Notes: generated by a model not told the origin, from the letters alone. Positions 26,664 through 38,081 are shown, counted from the stretch's first letter. The stretch: 64,000 nt of DNA from Vibrio sp. 99-70-13A1 (GCF_013114625.1 NZ_VTXD01000007.1:80327-144326), one strand, 5' to 3'. Program-made: numbers and translations.

Positions 26664-27854
26664 CTAATTCTGTGCTTCAGGCTCCGCTTTCGTTTTACTG
26701 CTTACATCTGTTACTGAGCGTTTCTCATCAACCTTGATAAACAGAGCAAGAACACCCATTGCCGCCATAAACCAGAAAATATCAGCACCCCATAATTCAT
26801 AACCCCAACCACTCAAAGTGGTCATCAGCGCAATGAATGCACCCAGTGGAATTGCGTTGTACAAAGCCTGCAATGCAACCATTCTGCTTGGTTTTTCTGA
26901 TTGGATGTATTGGATAGCAGCGATATGCGCTATTGCGAAAGTCACACCGTGTAATAACTGCACCATGACTAATGCAAAGATCGCCGTGGTCGAAGCGGTG
27001 ATTCCCCAACGAGCCATCACACCAATAGCTGCGATGACAAACAAAGTACGTAACGTCCAGCCTGAGAATAATCGCTTACTGAAGGCAAATACTGCCACTT
27101 CCGCGACAACACCTAGACTCCAAAGGTAACCAATAATAGCTTCCGAATGCCCAGCTTCTTTCCAGTAAATCGCACTAAAGCTGTAGTAAGCCGCATGACT
27201 ACCTTGGATCAACGCCATTAGAGTTAAAAACTTCACTACCGAGGGTTCGCGCAGCAATTGCATCAACTTAGGTCTGGTCGTCTCTTCTTCTTGCTGTGTC
27301 ACCGGCATAATGCTTGGGTTTCGCATACAAAGCACTAAAGAGAAAAGCACACCAGCCAATGCCGTATACAAAATCATTTCCGTGCCAAACTCAGCGACTA
27401 AGAAACCCACAACAGTCGAACCCGCAATAAAAGCAATGGAACCCCATAAACGAGTGCGCCCATAATCCAGCAGTTTAATTCGGCTGTAATAGTTCGCCAT
27501 TGCATCCGATAGAGGAACGATAGGACCACAACATAAATTAAACAGAACCGTCGCCAGCAGCATTAGTGCAAAACTGCCACCTGTAAAAAAGTGAAAACCA
27601 ATGAATATTAATGCCGCGAGGCTCAACCACCGTAAAGCTGGGATTAAGTGCTCCACCTTATGAATGCGTGGTGTAATAACAAAGTTAGCAACACAACGAG
27701 TCGCAAAACCAGCACCAATTAAAATACCAATGTCGCTTGGCGCAACACCTTGGTCTTCAAACCAAAGTGCCCAAAATGGCAGATAAACGCCATATGCAAA
27801 GAAAAAACCAAGAAAATACTGGGATATCCAGCCATAAGGAGAAGGGTTTTGCAT
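26664..27854 (-). CDS. MFS transporter, HcaT (3-phenylpropionate permease) family
   Basis: 396 residues with twelve hydrophobic segments. It resembles E. coli HcaT through FFFAYGVYLPFWALWFEDQGVAPS, IGILIGAGFATRCVANFVITPRI and the central RTRLWGSIAFI motif typical of this MFS subgroup. The substrate is not determinable; no aromatic-acid catabolic genes are nearby, so the HcaT name is only a family label. It is divergent from the nucleotidyltransferase gene at 28093. It begins at ATG 27854 in MQNPSPYGW. Confidence 0.82.
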   Translation of the reverse strand: MQNPSPYGWISQYFLGFFFAYGVYLPFWALWFEDQGVAPSDIGILIGAGFATRCVANFVITPRIHKVEHLIPALRWLSLAALIFIGFHFFTGGSFALMLLATVLFNLCCGPIVPLSDAMANYYSRIKLLDYGRTRLWGSIAFIAGSTVVGFLVAEFGTEMILYTALAGVLFSLVLCMRNPSIMPVTQQEEETTRPKLMQLLREPSVVKFLTLMALIQGSHAAYYSFSAIYWKEAGHSEAIIGYLWSLGVVAEVAVFAFSKRLFSGWTLRTLFVIAAIGVMARWGITASTTAIFALVMVQLLHGVTFAIAHIAAIQYIQSEKPSRMVALQALYNAIPLGAFIALMTTLSGWGYELWGADIFWFMAAMGVLALFIKVDEKRSVTDVSSKTKAEPEAQN

Positions 27855-28026
27855 CGCGAAGACCTATAAAAAGACAAAAAAGAGCATTGATGAATTATGC
27901 CTAGCTTATTGTTACCAAAAAAGGGAATAAAACGACGTTGCCAATTTCCGTATTAGAAATAAGGGAGTTAATATCGCAATTTGAAATCAGCGCCTATCAT
28001 TATCTATGGCTAAACTTCATCTCTAT

Positions 28027-28045
28027 CTAGACTAAAGTCGTCTAG
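28027..28045. promoter_or_regulatory. Inverted repeat with CTAAAGTC core upstream of the DUF294 gene
   Basis: CTAGAC-N7-GTCTAG, with CTAAAGTC in the middle, 48 bp before the gene. The core recurs upstream of acs and DUF4212-actP. Candidate CrbR site. Confidence 0.45.
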
Positions 28046-28092
28046 CGCTTCACCCAATTTTTGGCAAACTGAGATCATCATTCCTTTATTGT

Positions 28093-29928
28093 GTGACGAT
28101 GATGCCTGATAAATTTAATATGCAGTCTCCACCTTTTGACCGCTTATCTGAAAGCGAACAATTGACCTTACGCTCTTCATTGGATGTCGCGTACTACCGA
28201 GAGCAAGAAGTCATCGTTGAAGCGAATAAGCCGAGCCATCACCTGCATATACTCATTAAAGGCGCCGTTGAAGAACGCTCTTCTGACAATAGAGAAATTT
28301 ACGCGCACTACGCCAATGACGATCTGTTTGATGTAAGAAGTCAGTTCAGTGGGCAAGTTAAACATCAATATATCGCTCTTGAAGACACCTTAAGTTACCT
28401 ACTCCCTTCTCATGTTTTTTTAGACCTCTACCACGAGAACGGGCAATTTGCCGCTTACTTTGATAACAATCTTGCGAAACGAAAACAGCTTATTAAAGAA
28501 GCTCAAGAGCAACAAAATTTGGCAGAGTTCATTCTCACCAAAGTAGACAGTTCTATTTATCATCCGCCGCTGATCCTCACTCCTGATCAGCCGATCAACC
28601 AAGTCACTCAAACATTAAAAGAGAACGGATTAGATTCAGCACTGGTGCATTTGGCCTACGATGATCCTAGAACTATAGGAACCCCAAAACCCTACCCCTA
28701 TGCCATTGTTACCCGCACCAACATGCTGCATGCAGTAATGATAGATAACCTCCCACTTGATACTCCCGTAGGTAATATTGCAACTTTCCCAGTGTTCCAT
28801 GTGGATGAAGGTGACTTTCTTTTTAATGCCATGATTACGATGACAAGAAACCGCATGAAACGAGTCATGGTCTGTGATGCTGGCGAAGCAATTGGCATGC
28901 TCGATATGACTCAAATATTAAGTGCCTTCTCCACACACTCACATGTCCTGACTCTGCGTATAGCAAGAGCAACCAGTATTGAAGAGCTGGCTCTAGCTTC
29001 AAATAAACAACGTCAACTTGTGGAAAGCCTTTTAAGTAACGGCATTCGCACCCGATTTATCATGGAATTAATCTCAGCCGTTAATGAACAAATCATCGAA
29101 AAAGCTTTTGAGCTAGTCGTACCTCCCGCTTTGCATAACCATTGCTGTTTCATTGTTTTAGGCTCTGAGGGGCGTGGCGAACAAATTTTAAAAACCGATC
29201 AAGATAACGCACTTATTATTCAAGACGGGCTGCATTGGCACCAATGCGAAAGGATAATGGAAAACCTGACCCACACTCTACAACAACTGGGTTACCCTCT
29301 TTGCCCTGGAAAAGTCATGGTTAACAACCCTAAATGGGTGAACACTCAACTAGAGTGGAAGAAAACACTCTCCAATTGGGTACATTCGGCGACACCCGAA
29401 AAAGTCATGGATATTGCCATTATGGCTGATGCGCATGCTGTCGCGGGCAATAAAGAATTACTGGAACCGATCCAAAAGCATCTCAGTGAATTAATGGCCG
29501 GGCAAGAGCTGGTCCTCACTGAATTTTGTCGACCTGCACTGAATTTCTCTGTCCCTTTAACACTCTTTGGTAATGTGAAAAAATCTAAGTCTGGTTTGGA
29601 TATCAAACAAGGCGGTATCTTTCCCATCGTGCACGGCATTCGTGCATTAAGTTTGGAATACAAGCTTCCTCATAAAAATACCTTTGATCGCATCAATGCT
29701 TTAGTTGAAAGAAAGGTGCTTGAGCAAAGTACCGCAGATAATTTAAGCGAAGCACTTAAACAATTTTTCAAATGGAGGTTGGCACAAAGACTTACCCAGC
29801 AGCACAGCAGTAATAAGCTGGATATTAAACTGATGGACAGATCAGACAGGGACTTACTCCGTCATAGTTTGCATGTGGTCAAAAAATTCAAACAATGGCT
29901 TGGTTACCACTACCAAGTTCGTGATTAG
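28093..29928 (+). CDS. DUF294 nucleotidyltransferase with cyclic-nucleotide-fold and CBS domains
   Basis: 611 residues. Order: cNMP-binding-like fold (about 15-125), CBS pair (about 155-285), DUF294 nucleotidyltransferase (about 295-430) with the Pol-beta/GlnD-like motif GSEGRGEQ at 357-364 and Asp369/Asp371 in DQD, and DUF294 C-terminal domain (about 470-605). The catalytic residues look intact. The target is unknown; GlnD-type enzymes uridylylate proteins. Such genes accompany exonuclease and acetate-uptake genes in Vibrio and Pseudomonas. The start is uncertain: GTG 28093, or ATG 28099 or 28102. Confidence 0.82.
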   Translation: MTMMPDKFNMQSPPFDRLSESEQLTLRSSLDVAYYREQEVIVEANKPSHHLHILIKGAVEERSSDNREIYAHYANDDLFDVRSQFSGQVKHQYIALEDTLSYLLPSHVFLDLYHENGQFAAYFDNNLAKRKQLIKEAQEQQNLAEFILTKVDSSIYHPPLILTPDQPINQVTQTLKENGLDSALVHLAYDDPRTIGTPKPYPYAIVTRTNMLHAVMIDNLPLDTPVGNIATFPVFHVDEGDFLFNAMITMTRNRMKRVMVCDAGEAIGMLDMTQILSAFSTHSHVLTLRIARATSIEELALASNKQRQLVESLLSNGIRTRFIMELISAVNEQIIEKAFELVVPPALHNHCCFIVLGSEGRGEQILKTDQDNALIIQDGLHWHQCERIMENLTHTLQQLGYPLCPGKVMVNNPKWVNTQLEWKKTLSNWVHSATPEKVMDIAIMADAHAVAGNKELLEPIQKHLSELMAGQELVLTEFCRPALNFSVPLTLFGNVKKSKSGLDIKQGGIFPIVHGIRALSLEYKLPHKNTFDRINALVERKVLEQSTADNLSEALKQFFKWRLAQRLTQQHSSNKLDIKLMDRSDRDLLRHSLHVVKKFKQWLGYHYQVRD

Positions 29929-30032
29929 GCGATGCTAATGTATATCTGTTTATCTATGGCGAGCCCAAGGTTATCTATGATTAGCCAAAAACTATCTGTG
30001 ATAAAACAAAGACATTTCACGAGCCTCTTTCT

Positions 30033-30662
30033 ATGAATGGGCTAACTCGACGGTTCTGGCATTACAAACTAAAGGGTTCGCCTTATAGAGGGCTTTTTAC
30101 TGCTCCACATCAAAGTGAATATGTCTCACTTGATTGCGAAACCACCAGCCTGGATCCAAACCGAGCAGAACTTGTCACGATTGCGGCAACAAAAATCATC
30201 GGTAACCGCATTATTACCAGCCAACCCTTTGAAGTACGTCTTCGAGCCCCTCAATCTTTAGATTCTGGCTCAATCAAAATACATAAAATTCGCCATGAAG
30301 ATCTTAAAAACGGCATAGAAGAAAAACAGGCTCTGATTGAACTTCTAAACTTCATCGGCAACCGCCCGCTTGTGGGCTATCACATACGATACGACAAAAA
30401 AATATTGGACAGAGCGTGCATCAAACAACTCGGGTTTCCAATGCCAAACAAACTCATTGAAGTCAGTTTGCTCTATCAAGACAAACTCGAAAAACATTTA
30501 CCCAATTCCTACTTCGACTTAAGTCTTGATGCCATTTGCAAACAACTTGGGCTTCCGCAGCAGAGCAACAAACACGATGCTCTACAAGATGCTATCTCTG
30601 CCGCTTTAGTCTTCGTCCGTTTAAAACACGGCGACTTGCCTCGTTTCAACTCTTCCCATTGA
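30033..30662 (+). CDS. DEDDh 3'-5' exonuclease (DnaQ/RNase T superfamily)
   Basis: 209 residues. Exonuclease motifs: ExoI YVSLDCETTSLDP (Asp and Glu), ExoII GYHIRYDKKIL, and ExoIII HDALQDAISAALVF with the His of the DEDDh type. It is probably a single-strand nucleic-acid exonuclease; the substrate is unknown. It lies 104 bp after the DUF294 gene and 276 bp before acs, all on one strand. This pairing with the nucleotidyltransferase recurs beside acetate genes in related bacteria and suggests a shared but unexplained role. Confidence 0.85.
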   Translation: MNGLTRRFWHYKLKGSPYRGLFTAPHQSEYVSLDCETTSLDPNRAELVTIAATKIIGNRIITSQPFEVRLRAPQSLDSGSIKIHKIRHEDLKNGIEEKQALIELLNFIGNRPLVGYHIRYDKKILDRACIKQLGFPMPNKLIEVSLLYQDKLEKHLPNSYFDLSLDAICKQLGLPQQSNKHDALQDAISAALVFVRLKHGDLPRFNSSH

Positions 30663-30768
30663 ATCCTAACGCGTAATAATCCGCATTAGATCAATCTCGC
30701 AAATTTCAACTTAAGTCGCTACTTTATAAACTTAATTCCCCTTTTTCCCAGTAGAAAGCGACGTCTCA

Positions 30769-30780
30769 TCCTAAAGTCTA
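30769..30780. promoter_or_regulatory. CTAAAGTC element in the acs leader
   Basis: TCCTAAAGTCTA lies about 165 bp before the acs start, nearly the same distance as TCCTAAAGCCC before DUF4212. Candidate CrbR site, inferred from recurrence only. Confidence 0.4.
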
Positions 30781-30937
30781 ATTGTGGAAATCGCTCACCT
30801 AGCCGAGAGTGATAGCACGACAGGCAGTCAATAAAAGACTATCCAAATAAATGCCATGTTTAAAAACCAGCTAGCGGAATTAGCGCATAACGGAAATTGC
30901 CCAGTTCACATGGAATGAAGGCACAAGGAGAGAAGCA

Positions 30938-32887
30938 ATGAGTGAAGCCCACGTTTATCCAGTACAAGACAATATTAAAGCAACGACGCACGCGGATAAT
31001 GACACTTACCTAGCCATGTACCAGCAATCTGTATCTGACCCAGAAGGATTCTGGGGTGAGCACGGAAAAATCGTAGATTGGATTAAACCCTTCACCCAAG
31101 TCAAAAACACCTCATTTGACCCAGGTCACGTCGACATTCGTTGGTTTGAAGACGGGACACTCAATGTTTCAGCAAACTGTATTGACCGCCACCTTGCCGA
31201 TCGTGGTGACGAAGTCGCGATCATTTGGGAAGGCGATGACCCTACCGATGATAAAACGCTGACATTCAATGAATTACACAAAGAAGTGTGCCTGTTTTCA
31301 AATGCTCTAAAAGAGCAAGGCGTACGCAAAGGTGATGTGGTGTGTTTGTACATGCCAATGGTTCCAGAAGCGGCGGTAGCAATGCTGGCTTGTACTCGAA
31401 TTGGTGCCGTGCACACCGTCGTGTTCGGCGGTTTTTCTCCAGAAGCATTATCAGGTCGAATCATCGACTCAGATTCAAAAATCGTCATTACAGCTGATGA
31501 AGGTGTGCGTGGCGGAAGAGCAGTTCCACTGAAGAAAAACGTTGATGAAGCACTGACCAACCCAGAAGTGAAAAACATTGAGAAAGTCATTGTTATGAAA
31601 CGTACGGGTGGCGATGTGGAATGGCATGAACATCGTGATGTTTGGTGGCATGAAGCAACCGCGACAGTTTCAGAAGTCTGTGAACCAGAAGAAATGAAAG
31701 CCGAAGATCCACTATTCATTCTTTACACTTCAGGCTCAACAGGCAAACCTAAAGGCGTATTACATACTACAGGTGGTTACCTCGTTTATGCGGCAATGAC
31801 GTTTAAGTATGTCTTTGATTACCAAGAAGGCGAAACCTTCTGGTGTACAGCCGATGTAGGTTGGATCACAGGTCACACCTACCTTGTTTACGGACCACTT
31901 GCGAATGGTGCAAAAACAATCTTGTTTGAAGGTGTTCCAAATTATCCAAATACCAGTCGCATGAGCGAAGTAGTCGATAAGCACCAAGTGAATATCCTCT
32001 ACACAGCCCCAACAGCGATTCGTGCATTGATGGCAAAAGGTAATGAAGCCGTTGAAGGCACTTCTCGTGATAGCTTACGCATTATGGGTTCAGTAGGTGA
32101 ACCAATTAACCCAGAAGCTTGGGAGTGGTACTACAAAACAATTGGTAATGAGCAGTCCCCGATTGTCGATACATGGTGGCAAACTGAAACTGGCGGTATT
32201 TTGATTGCCCCTCTTCCAGGAGCAACCGACCTAAAACCGGGTTCTGCAACTCGCCCATTCTTTGGTGTTCAACCAGCCCTTGTTGATAACATGGGGAATA
32301 TCATCGAAGGCGCGACTGACGGTAACCTCGTTATTCTTGATTCATGGCCAGGACAAATGCGTACGGTCTATGGTGACCATGAACGTTTTGAACAAACCTA
32401 TTTCTCTACATTTAAAGGCATGTATTTTACAAGTGACGGTGCTCGACGTGATGAAGATGACTACTACTGGATCACTGGTCGTGTTGATGACGTGCTCAAT
32501 GTATCAGGTCACCGTATGGGCACGGCTGAGATTGAATCGGCGCTAGTGGCATTCGATAAAATTGCAGAGGCAGCGATTGTGGGCATTCCTCACGATATTA
32601 AAGGCCAAGCAATTTACGCTTACATCACATTGAATGACGGTGAGTTCCCTACAGCTGAACTTCATAAAGAAGTGAAGGACTGGGTAAGAAAAGAGATTGG
32701 ACCGATAGCTACGCCAGATGTACTGCACTGGACTGACTCTTTACCGAAAACACGCTCAGGTAAAATCATGCGTCGTATCCTACGTAAAATTGCAACGGGT
32801 GATACCAGCAACCTTGGTGATACATCGACTCTTGCCGATCCAAGTGTGGTTGAAAAACTGATTGCTGAAAAAGCAGAAATTGCATAA
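30938..32887 (+). CDS. acs: Acetyl-coenzyme A synthetase
   Basis: Activates acetate with ATP and CoA to acetyl-CoA via an acetyl-AMP intermediate, allowing acetate scavenging. The 649 residues match Acs (about 650). Motifs: AMP-binding P-loop [12 protein letters not shown], the WWQTETGG motif, [21 protein letters not shown], and the C-terminal [13 protein letters not shown] whose Lys is the residue acetylated by Pat-type enzymes in the family. Ribosome site AAGGAGAG. It ends at a strong terminator. The CrbS/CrbR pair in this window is its expected activator. Confidence 0.97.
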   Translation: MSEAHVYPVQDNIKATTHADNDTYLAMYQQSVSDPEGFWGEHGKIVDWIKPFTQVKNTSFDPGHVDIRWFEDGTLNVSANCIDRHLADRGDEVAIIWEGDDPTDDKTLTFNELHKEVCLFSNALKEQGVRKGDVVCLYMPMVPEAAVAMLACTRIGAVHTVVFGGFSPEALSGRIIDSDSKIVITADEGVRGGRAVPLKKNVDEALTNPEVKNIEKVIVMKRTGGDVEWHEHRDVWWHEATATVSEVCEPEEMKAEDPLFILYTSGSTGKPKGVLHTTGGYLVYAAMTFKYVFDYQEGETFWCTADVGWITGHTYLVYGPLANGAKTILFEGVPNYPNTSRMSEVVDKHQVNILYTAPTAIRALMAKGNEAVEGTSRDSLRIMGSVGEPINPEAWEWYYKTIGNEQSPIVDTWWQTETGGILIAPLPGATDLKPGSATRPFFGVQPALVDNMGNIIEGATDGNLVILDSWPGQMRTVYGDHERFEQTYFSTFKGMYFTSDGARRDEDDYYWITGRVDDVLNVSGHRMGTAEIESALVAFDKIAEAAIVGIPHDIKGQAIYAYITLNDGEFPTAELHKEVKDWVRKEIGPIATPDVLHWTDSLPKTRSGKIMRRILRKIATGDTSNLGDTSTLADPSVVEKLIAEKAEIA

Positions 32888-33214
32888 CAAGCTTCACACT
32901 ATGCTTTTACAAGCTGTTTAAAACAGAAACATTTTCAAACCGTCACCTATGTGGCGGTTTTTTTGTGCCTGATCTTGATCTCAATTATCCGCACTAAAAT
33001 TAAGGCAGTGGACCTTTTTTGATAAGTTAGTAACAACTCCCGACCTGAACTATAGGTGATTAGACCAGTAATTTGCTGCGATTTTCGCTGAATTAGCTAT
33101 AATCTGGGTCTAATTTGAAAAATTGGATGTTTCGCCTCTGGTAAATACGTCCAATTTGTAAATAAAATGGGAACATTCGCACTCGTTGTCACGATATAGG
33201 AAGATACCCTCACG
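32888..33214. promoter_or_regulatory. acs terminator region and aroQ-accBC promoter
   Basis: About 330 bp. After the acs terminator, a TATAAT hexamer lies at 33098-33103 with a poorly matched -35. Its leader contains AAATTGGA/TCCAATTT arms (about 33117-33158) that could form a stem. The aroQ ribosome site (AGGAAG) is somewhat distant from the ATG. Confidence 0.5.
32938..32964 (+). terminator. Terminator after acs
   Basis: AACCGTCAC/GTGGCGGTT stem with CTAT loop and seven T residues. Confidence 0.9.
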
Positions 33215-33664
33215 ATGTCTACAAAGTTACGCATTCTAGTTTTAAATGGTCCAAACCTTAACCTTTTAGGACTAAGAGAGCCTGCGCACTATGGTTCTCA
33301 AACACTCGAGCAGATTATTGAATCTTTAACCGAGCAAGCAAACGCACAAGACGTCGAGTTGTCGCACCTACAATCTAACCGTGAGTATGAACTGATAGAA
33401 GCCATACACAGTGCTTATCAGTCCATTGATTTTATTATAATAAATCCAGCAGCTTTCACTCATACCAGTGTTGCGTTGCGAGATGCATTATTAGGAGTCG
33501 CGATACCATTTATTGAAGTACACCTATCAAATGTTCACGCACGTGAAGCATTTCGTCATCATTCTTACCTTTCTGATAAAGCAGAAGGTGTGATTTGTGG
33601 CTTAGGTGCTCAAGGTTATCAATTTGCTTTGATGGCAGCGATTAACAAGCTGACGTCAAAATAA
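33215..33664 (+). CDS. aroQ: 3-dehydroquinate dehydratase, type II
   Basis: Third step of the shikimate pathway, dehydrating 3-dehydroquinate. The 149 residues match the dodecameric type II family. Motifs: [18 protein letters not shown] (with the catalytic Tyr in HYG), [18 protein letters not shown], and the histidine motif [17 protein letters not shown]. Located upstream of accB and accC, 76 bp before accB, as in many gamma-proteobacteria, so probably the first gene of that operon. Confidence 0.95.
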   Translation: MSTKLRILVLNGPNLNLLGLREPAHYGSQTLEQIIESLTEQANAQDVELSHLQSNREYELIEAIHSAYQSIDFIIINPAAFTHTSVALRDALLGVAIPFIEVHLSNVHAREAFRHHSYLSDKAEGVICGLGAQGYQFALMAAINKLTSK

Positions 33665-33740
33665 CTGTCTAAAGACAGAACTAATACTTACCTACTCAGT
33701 CATAGAGTCAGGTCAATCAACAGATAAAGAGAAAGAAACA

Positions 33741-34193
33741 ATGGATATTCGCAAAATCAAAAAGCTAATCGAATTGGTTGAAGAATCTGGTATTTCTGAG
33801 CTAGAAATCTCTGAAGGTGAAGAGTCAGTACGAATCAGTCGTAACAGCCCTGTATCTGCAGCACCTATTCAATACGCAGCAGCTCCTGTAGCAGCGGCTC
33901 CGGTTGCAGCTCCTGTTGCGGCGGCTCCTGTCGCTGAAGTTGCACCTGCAGTTCCTGCTGGTCACCAAGTTCTTTCTCCAATGGTTGGTACTTTTTACGG
34001 CGCACCAAGCCCAGATGCAAAACCATTCGTTAAAGTTGGTCAATCTGTAACGGCTGGCGAAACTCTATGTATCGTTGAAGCAATGAAAATGATGAACCAA
34101 ATCGAAGCTGATAAATCTGGTGTTGTTACAGCAATCCTAGTTGAAGACGGTCAACCAGTTGAGTTCGACCAAGCTCTAGTAATTATCGAATAA
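33741..34193 (+). CDS. accB: Biotin carboxyl carrier protein of acetyl-CoA carboxylase
   Basis: Carries biotin between the carboxylase and carboxyltransferase parts of acetyl-CoA carboxylase in fatty-acid synthesis. It has an N-terminal helix (1-30), an Ala/Pro/Val-rich flexible linker (about 45-80, [19 protein letters not shown]), and a biotinyl domain (about 82-150) with the biotinylated Lys in [13 protein letters not shown]. The 150 residues are standard. 15 bp upstream of accC; same operon. AccB represses its own operon in E. coli; not testable here. Confidence 0.97.
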   Translation: MDIRKIKKLIELVEESGISELEISEGEESVRISRNSPVSAAPIQYAAAPVAAAPVAAPVAAAPVAEVAPAVPAGHQVLSPMVGTFYGAPSPDAKPFVKVGQSVTAGETLCIVEAMKMMNQIEADKSGVVTAILVEDGQPVEFDQALVIIE

Positions 34194-34208
34194 TAGAGAA
34201 CACTCATT

Positions 34209-35552
<1,344 letters not shown>

Positions 35553-35590
35553 AAACTAGCCTTCAGTAATATGTTCTCTATGGAACACTA

Positions 35591-35620
35591 AAAAATGCTC
35601 ACTTCGGTGAGCATTTTTGT
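35591..35620 (+). terminator. Terminator after accC
   Basis: AAAAATGCTCAC-TTCG-GTGAGCATTTTT, a perfect stem with tetraloop. Confidence 0.93.
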
Positions 35621-35740
35621 TTTTATTACCCTGAAAAATTCAATCAATATTCCCCTATTTAATCGTTGGGGTTTTCGTGAACTTGCTCATAATTTCTGCT
35701 AGACTCGCCATCCAAATTTTATCACATAGAAGATGCAGCC

Positions 35741-36628
35741 ATGCCTTGGATTCAAATCAAGCTCAATGCAACCAATGAAAATGCCGAAACAATTGGCGAT
35801 ATGTTAATGGAGGAGACTGGCGCTCTTTCTGTAACTTTCCTTGATGCTAAAGATAATCCTGTATTTGAACCTCTGCCGGGTGAGACTCGACTTTGGGGTG
35901 ACTGTGACATCCTCGCTTTGTATGACGCTGAGGTTGATACTGGGCTTGTTATCCAGCAAATAAAAGCCAGTGGTATGTTCCCAGTTGACTTCGCTTATAA
36001 AGTTGAACAGCTAGAAGATAAAGATTGGGAACGAGAGTGGATGGATAACTTCCACCCAATGCAGTTTGGCGAACGACTATGGATTTGCCCAAGCTGGCGT
36101 GACGTTCCAGATCCAACAGCTGTCAATGTGTTACTAGACCCAGGTCTTGCATTTGGCACTGGTACACATGCTACTACCGCACTTTGCCTTGAGTGGTTAG
36201 AGAGCATCGACTTAACCGGTAAAACGGTTATCGATTTTGGATGTGGGTCTGGCATTTTAGCGATCGCTGCGATCAAACTTGGTGCGGAAAAAGTGGTTGG
36301 GATCGACATTGATCCTCAAGCTTTAGTCGCTTCTAAAGACAACGCAGAGCGAAATGGCGTCGTTGATCAACTTGAAGTTTACATGCCCCAAGATCAGCCT
36401 GAAGGTTTGATTGCAGATGTGGTTGTGGCAAACATTTTGGCTGCACCTCTTCGTGAGCTATCAGGCATCATCAAAGGTCTAGTTAAACCGAACGGGCAAC
36501 TGGCAATGTCGGGTGTTTTGGATACGCAAGCGGAAGATGTTGCGAACTATTATCGTGATGAGCTTCACATTGATCCAATCGCTTCTCAAACAGAGTGGTG
36601 CCGAATCTCTGGTCGCAAGCAAGGCTAG
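35741..36628 (+). CDS. prmA: Ribosomal protein L11 methyltransferase
   Basis: Trimethylates ribosomal protein L11 (encoded here by rplK) using S-adenosylmethionine. It has an N-terminal L11-recognition domain (about 1-60, MPWIQIKL start) and a C-terminal Rossmann methyltransferase with SAM motif [20 protein letters not shown] and [10 protein letters not shown]. The 295 residues match E. coli (293). It lies upstream of dusB-fis, the usual gamma-proteobacterial order; a separate promoter lies in the following gap. Confidence 0.96.
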   Translation: MPWIQIKLNATNENAETIGDMLMEETGALSVTFLDAKDNPVFEPLPGETRLWGDCDILALYDAEVDTGLVIQQIKASGMFPVDFAYKVEQLEDKDWEREWMDNFHPMQFGERLWICPSWRDVPDPTAVNVLLDPGLAFGTGTHATTALCLEWLESIDLTGKTVIDFGCGSGILAIAAIKLGAEKVVGIDIDPQALVASKDNAERNGVVDQLEVYMPQDQPEGLIADVVVANILAAPLRELSGIIKGLVKPNGQLAMSGVLDTQAEDVANYYRDELHIDPIASQTEWCRISGRKQG

Positions 36629-36703
36629 ACAAGACTTTACAGTCTAATTGATTGAATTTTATACAAATTACAAAAACAAATTGTAAATGCTCAAATATTA
36701 GTC

Positions 36704-36740
36704 TTTTCACACAGCAAAAAAATGCGTAAAATGCGCGCCC
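36704..36740 (+). promoter_or_regulatory. dusB-fis promoter with GC-rich discriminator
   Basis: TTTTCA at 36704-36709, 17-bp spacer, TAAAAT at 36727-36732, then GCGCGCCC. A GC-rich discriminator after the -10 is typical of promoters under stringent control, as known for E. coli fis. Confidence 0.65.
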
Positions 36741-36767
36741 TTGCTAGTACAGAACTGTGATGACGTT

Positions 36768-37736
36768 TTGAAAATTGGAAACTATCAACTAAAGAACAAT
36801 CTAATCGTTGCTCCTATGGCTGGCGTAACGGATAGACCATTCCGAGAGTTGTGTCTTCGCTACGGTGCGGGGATGGCAGTCAGTGAAATGATGTCCTCCA
36901 ATCCTAAAGTTTGGAAAACGTCGAAGTCTCAACAGCGAATGGTACATGAGGGCGAATCGGGCATTCGCTCAGTACAAATCGCTGGTGCAGATCCACAGCT
37001 GATGGCTGAAGCTGCGCAATTTAATGTAGGTAACGGTGCGCAAATCATCGATATCAACATGGGTTGTCCAGCTAAAAAAGTAAACAAAAAGCTCGCGGGC
37101 TCTGCTTTACTCCAATATCCAGATCTCATTGAAGATATCTTGAAAGCGGTAGTGAATGCAGTCGATGTTCCAGTAACACTGAAAACTCGCACGGGCTGGG
37201 ACACAAGTAACAGAAATTGTGTCCACATAGCAAAAATAGCCGAAGACTGCGGCATACAAGCTCTTGCTCTCCATGGGAGAACTCGCGCATGTATGTACAA
37301 AGGAGAGGCAGAATACAAACACATTAAAGCGGCAAAACAAGCTGTCTCGATACCGGTTATTGCTAATGGTGATATCGATAGCCCAGAGAAAGCTAAGTTT
37401 GTGCTGGAGTACACCGGTGCTGACGCTTTGATGATTGGTCGCCCTGCCCAAGGTCGCCCATGGATTTTTAACGAAATCCAACACTATTTGGAAAACGGTA
37501 CCACGATGCCAGAGCTTCCGACTGAGGAAGTAAAAAACATCATGCTTGGTCACGTTCACGCTCTACATGAATTTTATGGAGAGTTTTTAGGCCCTCGCAT
37601 TGCTCGTAAGCATGTGGGTTGGTATTTAAAAGAACATGAACAAGCGAGTGAGTTTCGCCGTACCTTCAACGCTCTCGAAGCAGCTGAGCTGCAACTTGAG
37701 GCGTTAGACGGTTATTTTGATCACGTTGCACTATAA
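36768..37736 (+). CDS. dusB: tRNA-dihydrouridine synthase B
   Basis: FMN enzyme that reduces uridine to dihydrouridine in tRNA. Motifs: [16 protein letters not shown] (FMN site), [20 protein letters not shown] with the catalytic Cys, LKTRTGWD, and [18 protein letters not shown] at 36741 opens the same frame earlier, but the TTG at 36768 gives MKIGNYQL, matching the E. coli N-terminus (MRIGNYQL-like) and length (322 residues), so I use it. It forms the well-known operon with fis, 23 bp downstream. Confidence 0.93.
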   Translation: MKIGNYQLKNNLIVAPMAGVTDRPFRELCLRYGAGMAVSEMMSSNPKVWKTSKSQQRMVHEGESGIRSVQIAGADPQLMAEAAQFNVGNGAQIIDINMGCPAKKVNKKLAGSALLQYPDLIEDILKAVVNAVDVPVTLKTRTGWDTSNRNCVHIAKIAEDCGIQALALHGRTRACMYKGEAEYKHIKAAKQAVSIPVIANGDIDSPEKAKFVLEYTGADALMIGRPAQGRPWIFNEIQHYLENGTTMPELPTEEVKNIMLGHVHALHEFYGEFLGPRIARKHVGWYLKEHEQASEFRRTFNALEAAELQLEALDGYFDHVAL

Positions 37737-37759
37737 TTACGAGAAGAGCTAGACCGAAT

Positions 37760-38056
37760 ATGTTCGAACAAAATCTGACTTCAGAAGCATTGACAGTAAC
37801 GACAGTTACATCACAAGACCAAATCACGCAGAAGCCTCTACGTGACTCAGTTAAAGCATCATTGAAAAATTACCTTGCTCAATTAAACGGTCAAGAAGTC
37901 AGCGAGTTATACGAGCTAGTATTAGCTGAAGTTGAACAGCCGCTACTAGACACTATCATGCAGTACACTCGCGGTAACCAAACTCGCGCAGCAACTATGA
38001 TGGGTATTAACCGCGGAACTCTTCGCAAGAAGCTTAAAAAATACGGCATGAACTAA
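37760..38056 (+). CDS. fis: Nucleoid-associated DNA-bending protein Fis
   Basis: 98-residue homodimeric regulator that activates rRNA promoters and shapes the nucleoid in fast growth. Typical start [15 protein letters not shown], dimer helices with [21 protein letters not shown], and the C-terminal helix-turn-helix [20 protein letters not shown], nearly as in E. coli. It is co-transcribed with dusB and followed by a terminator. Confidence 0.98.
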   Translation: MFEQNLTSEALTVTTVTSQDQITQKPLRDSVKASLKNYLAQLNGQEVSELYELVLAEVEQPLLDTIMQYTRGNQTRAATMMGINRGTLRKKLKKYGMN

Positions 38057-38081
38057 TCGTTCTTTCGTAATTTTCGATTTC

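Noticed and set aside
30785..30802. CRP-like site before acs (TGTGGAAATCGCTCACC)
   Set aside because: Half-sites are wrongly spaced for the TGTGA-N6-TCACA consensus and mismatched.
31126..31719. 197-residue minus-strand frame inside acs
   Set aside because: Lies wholly antisense to a full-length acs, has low-complexity Ser/Thr-rich translation and no ribosome site; a mirror of acs codon use.
36929..37559. Two minus-strand frames (150 and 161 residues) inside dusB
   Set aside because: Antisense to an intact dusB with all motifs; no start signals.
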